From: DATNIC01 sp035604635 | Lineage (GTDB): Bacteria > Vulcanimicrobiota > Vulcanimicrobiia > Vulcanimicrobiales > Vulcanimicrobiaceae | Direction of reading: 5' to 3' | Assembly (NCBI GenBank): GCA_035604635.1 | Contig: DATNIC010000221.1 | Location: forward strand, 1 to 16,605 | DNA: 16,605 bases | Translations under genes and position numbers: made by a program | Notes under the pieces: generated by a model | What the model was told of the DNA's origin: nothing | Database searches by the model: none | What the model saw: only the letters and a program-made list of their open reading frames with translations | In this document: positions 16,256 to 16,605 of the stretch, one piece after another | How the letters are laid out: each line of letters starts with the position of its first letter | Position numbering within the stretch: position 1 is the first letter of the stretch

Positions 16256-16605
16256 AACGCCGCTTGTTCGTTGCCTCGTCGCTTTCAGCCGTCGGCCTAA
16301 CCGGCTGCGGCGTCGGAAACGCGCTGACGCAGAATCAGATCGTTCACAACATCCTGAGCTCCGTCGACGTGCTCAATCACGGATTGATCGGGACGCGCGG
16401 GATGGCGAAAGAGTACACCGATGCGGACGTCGATCGGAACTTTCGCTTGAACGGCTTCGACACGCCGAGCAGCGCGCGGTACATCGGCTACGTGAAGGAC
16501 AAATTCGCAGCGTACCGGCTGGTCGTCGACGGGATGGTTGACAACAAGCAGGCTTTTACCGTCGCGCAGCTGCGTGCGATGCCGCTCTTCACCCAGATCA
16601 CGCGG
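16252..16605 (+). CDS. Molybdopterin-dependent oxidoreductase (sulfite oxidase/YedY superfamily), 3'-truncated
   Basis: The first 118 residues are visible; the frame is open at the right edge. The N-terminus MKRRLFVASSLSAVGLTGCG combines a Tat-like RRLFV motif with a lipobox L16-T-G-C19, so the protein is predicted to be exported, possibly folded with its cofactor, and lipid-anchored. The segments RLNGFDTPSSARYIGYVKD and YRLVVDGMVDNKQAFTVAQL, leading into LRAMPLFTQITR at the edge, match the start of the oxidoreductase molybdopterin-binding domain, where a Cys ligand follows shortly (QITRHDC in relatives). That Cys lies beyond the window. The adjacent cytochrome b subunit would exchange electrons with it. 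Sulfite, a sulfoxide or another small molecule could be the substrate; the sequence shown does not decide. Confidence 0.85.
   Translation, partial: MKRRLFVASSLSAVGLTGCGVGNALTQNQIVHNILSSVDVLNHGLIGTRGMAKEYTDADVDRNFRLNGFDTPSSARYIGYVKDKFAAYRLVVDGMVDNKQAFTVAQLRAMPLFTQITR

Overview
The window is about 16.6 kb of GC-rich DNA (roughly 60-65% GC by eye). It is tightly packed with genes and uses GTG and TTG starts alongside ATG. I see no rRNA, tRNA, CRISPR array, insertion sequence or phage gene. The mix of sedolisin-type peptidase, CoA and Rieske catabolism, GT4 glycosyltransferase and membrane molybdoenzyme suggests a free-living, probably soil or sediment, heterotrophic bacterium. A poorly cultured GC-rich phylum such as Eremiobacterota/Vulcanimicrobiota (WPS-2) would fit, but this is a guess from overall character and no marker gene proves it.

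Layout. (1) 2-1308, plus strand: the 3' part of a Mn/Zn-type ABC transporter ATPase and its permease, overlapping by 1 nt. (2) 1372-6802, plus strand: a five-gene catabolic cassette of crotonase-fold protein, Rieske oxygenase alpha subunit, fumarylacetoacetate-hydrolase-family protein, arylmalonate-decarboxylase/Asp-Glu-racemase-fold protein and CoA-acylating (methyl)malonate-semialdehyde dehydrogenase. (3) 6808-9483: two exported peptidases, sedolisin (S53, minus) and M48 metallopeptidase (plus), with start codons only 18 bp apart. (4) 9487-11849, minus: a short-chain dehydrogenase with an extra C-terminal domain, translationally coupled (ATGA) to a cytosolic clan GH-A glycoside hydrolase. 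(5) 11924-12409, plus: PurE. (6) 12406-15362, minus: an acyl-CoA carboxylase alpha subunit followed by a GT4 glycosyltransferase, overlapping by 1 nt. (7) 15425-16605, plus: a di-heme cytochrome b subunit overlapping (ATGA) a molybdopterin oxidoreductase that runs off the window.

How the genes may work together. The cassette 1372-6802 looks like one degradation pathway: oxygenase attack on an aromatic or cyclic acid, C-C hydrolysis or isomerisation by the FAH-family enzyme, chemistry on a dicarboxylic or malonate-like intermediate, and conversion of a semialdehyde to acyl-CoA. Two members lack the catalytic residues that define their well-known relatives: the crotonase has no acid/base Glu pair, and the racemase/decarboxylase homologue contains no cysteine at all. 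The pathway is therefore unlikely to be a textbook one and is the best candidate for an undescribed system here. No oxygenase reductase or ferredoxin is encoded nearby.

The most striking non-coding-type signal is a perfect 29-bp inverted repeat with a 15-nt loop (9744-9816). It lies inside the dehydrogenase gene, exactly at the linker between its Rossmann domain and its unidentified C-terminal domain.
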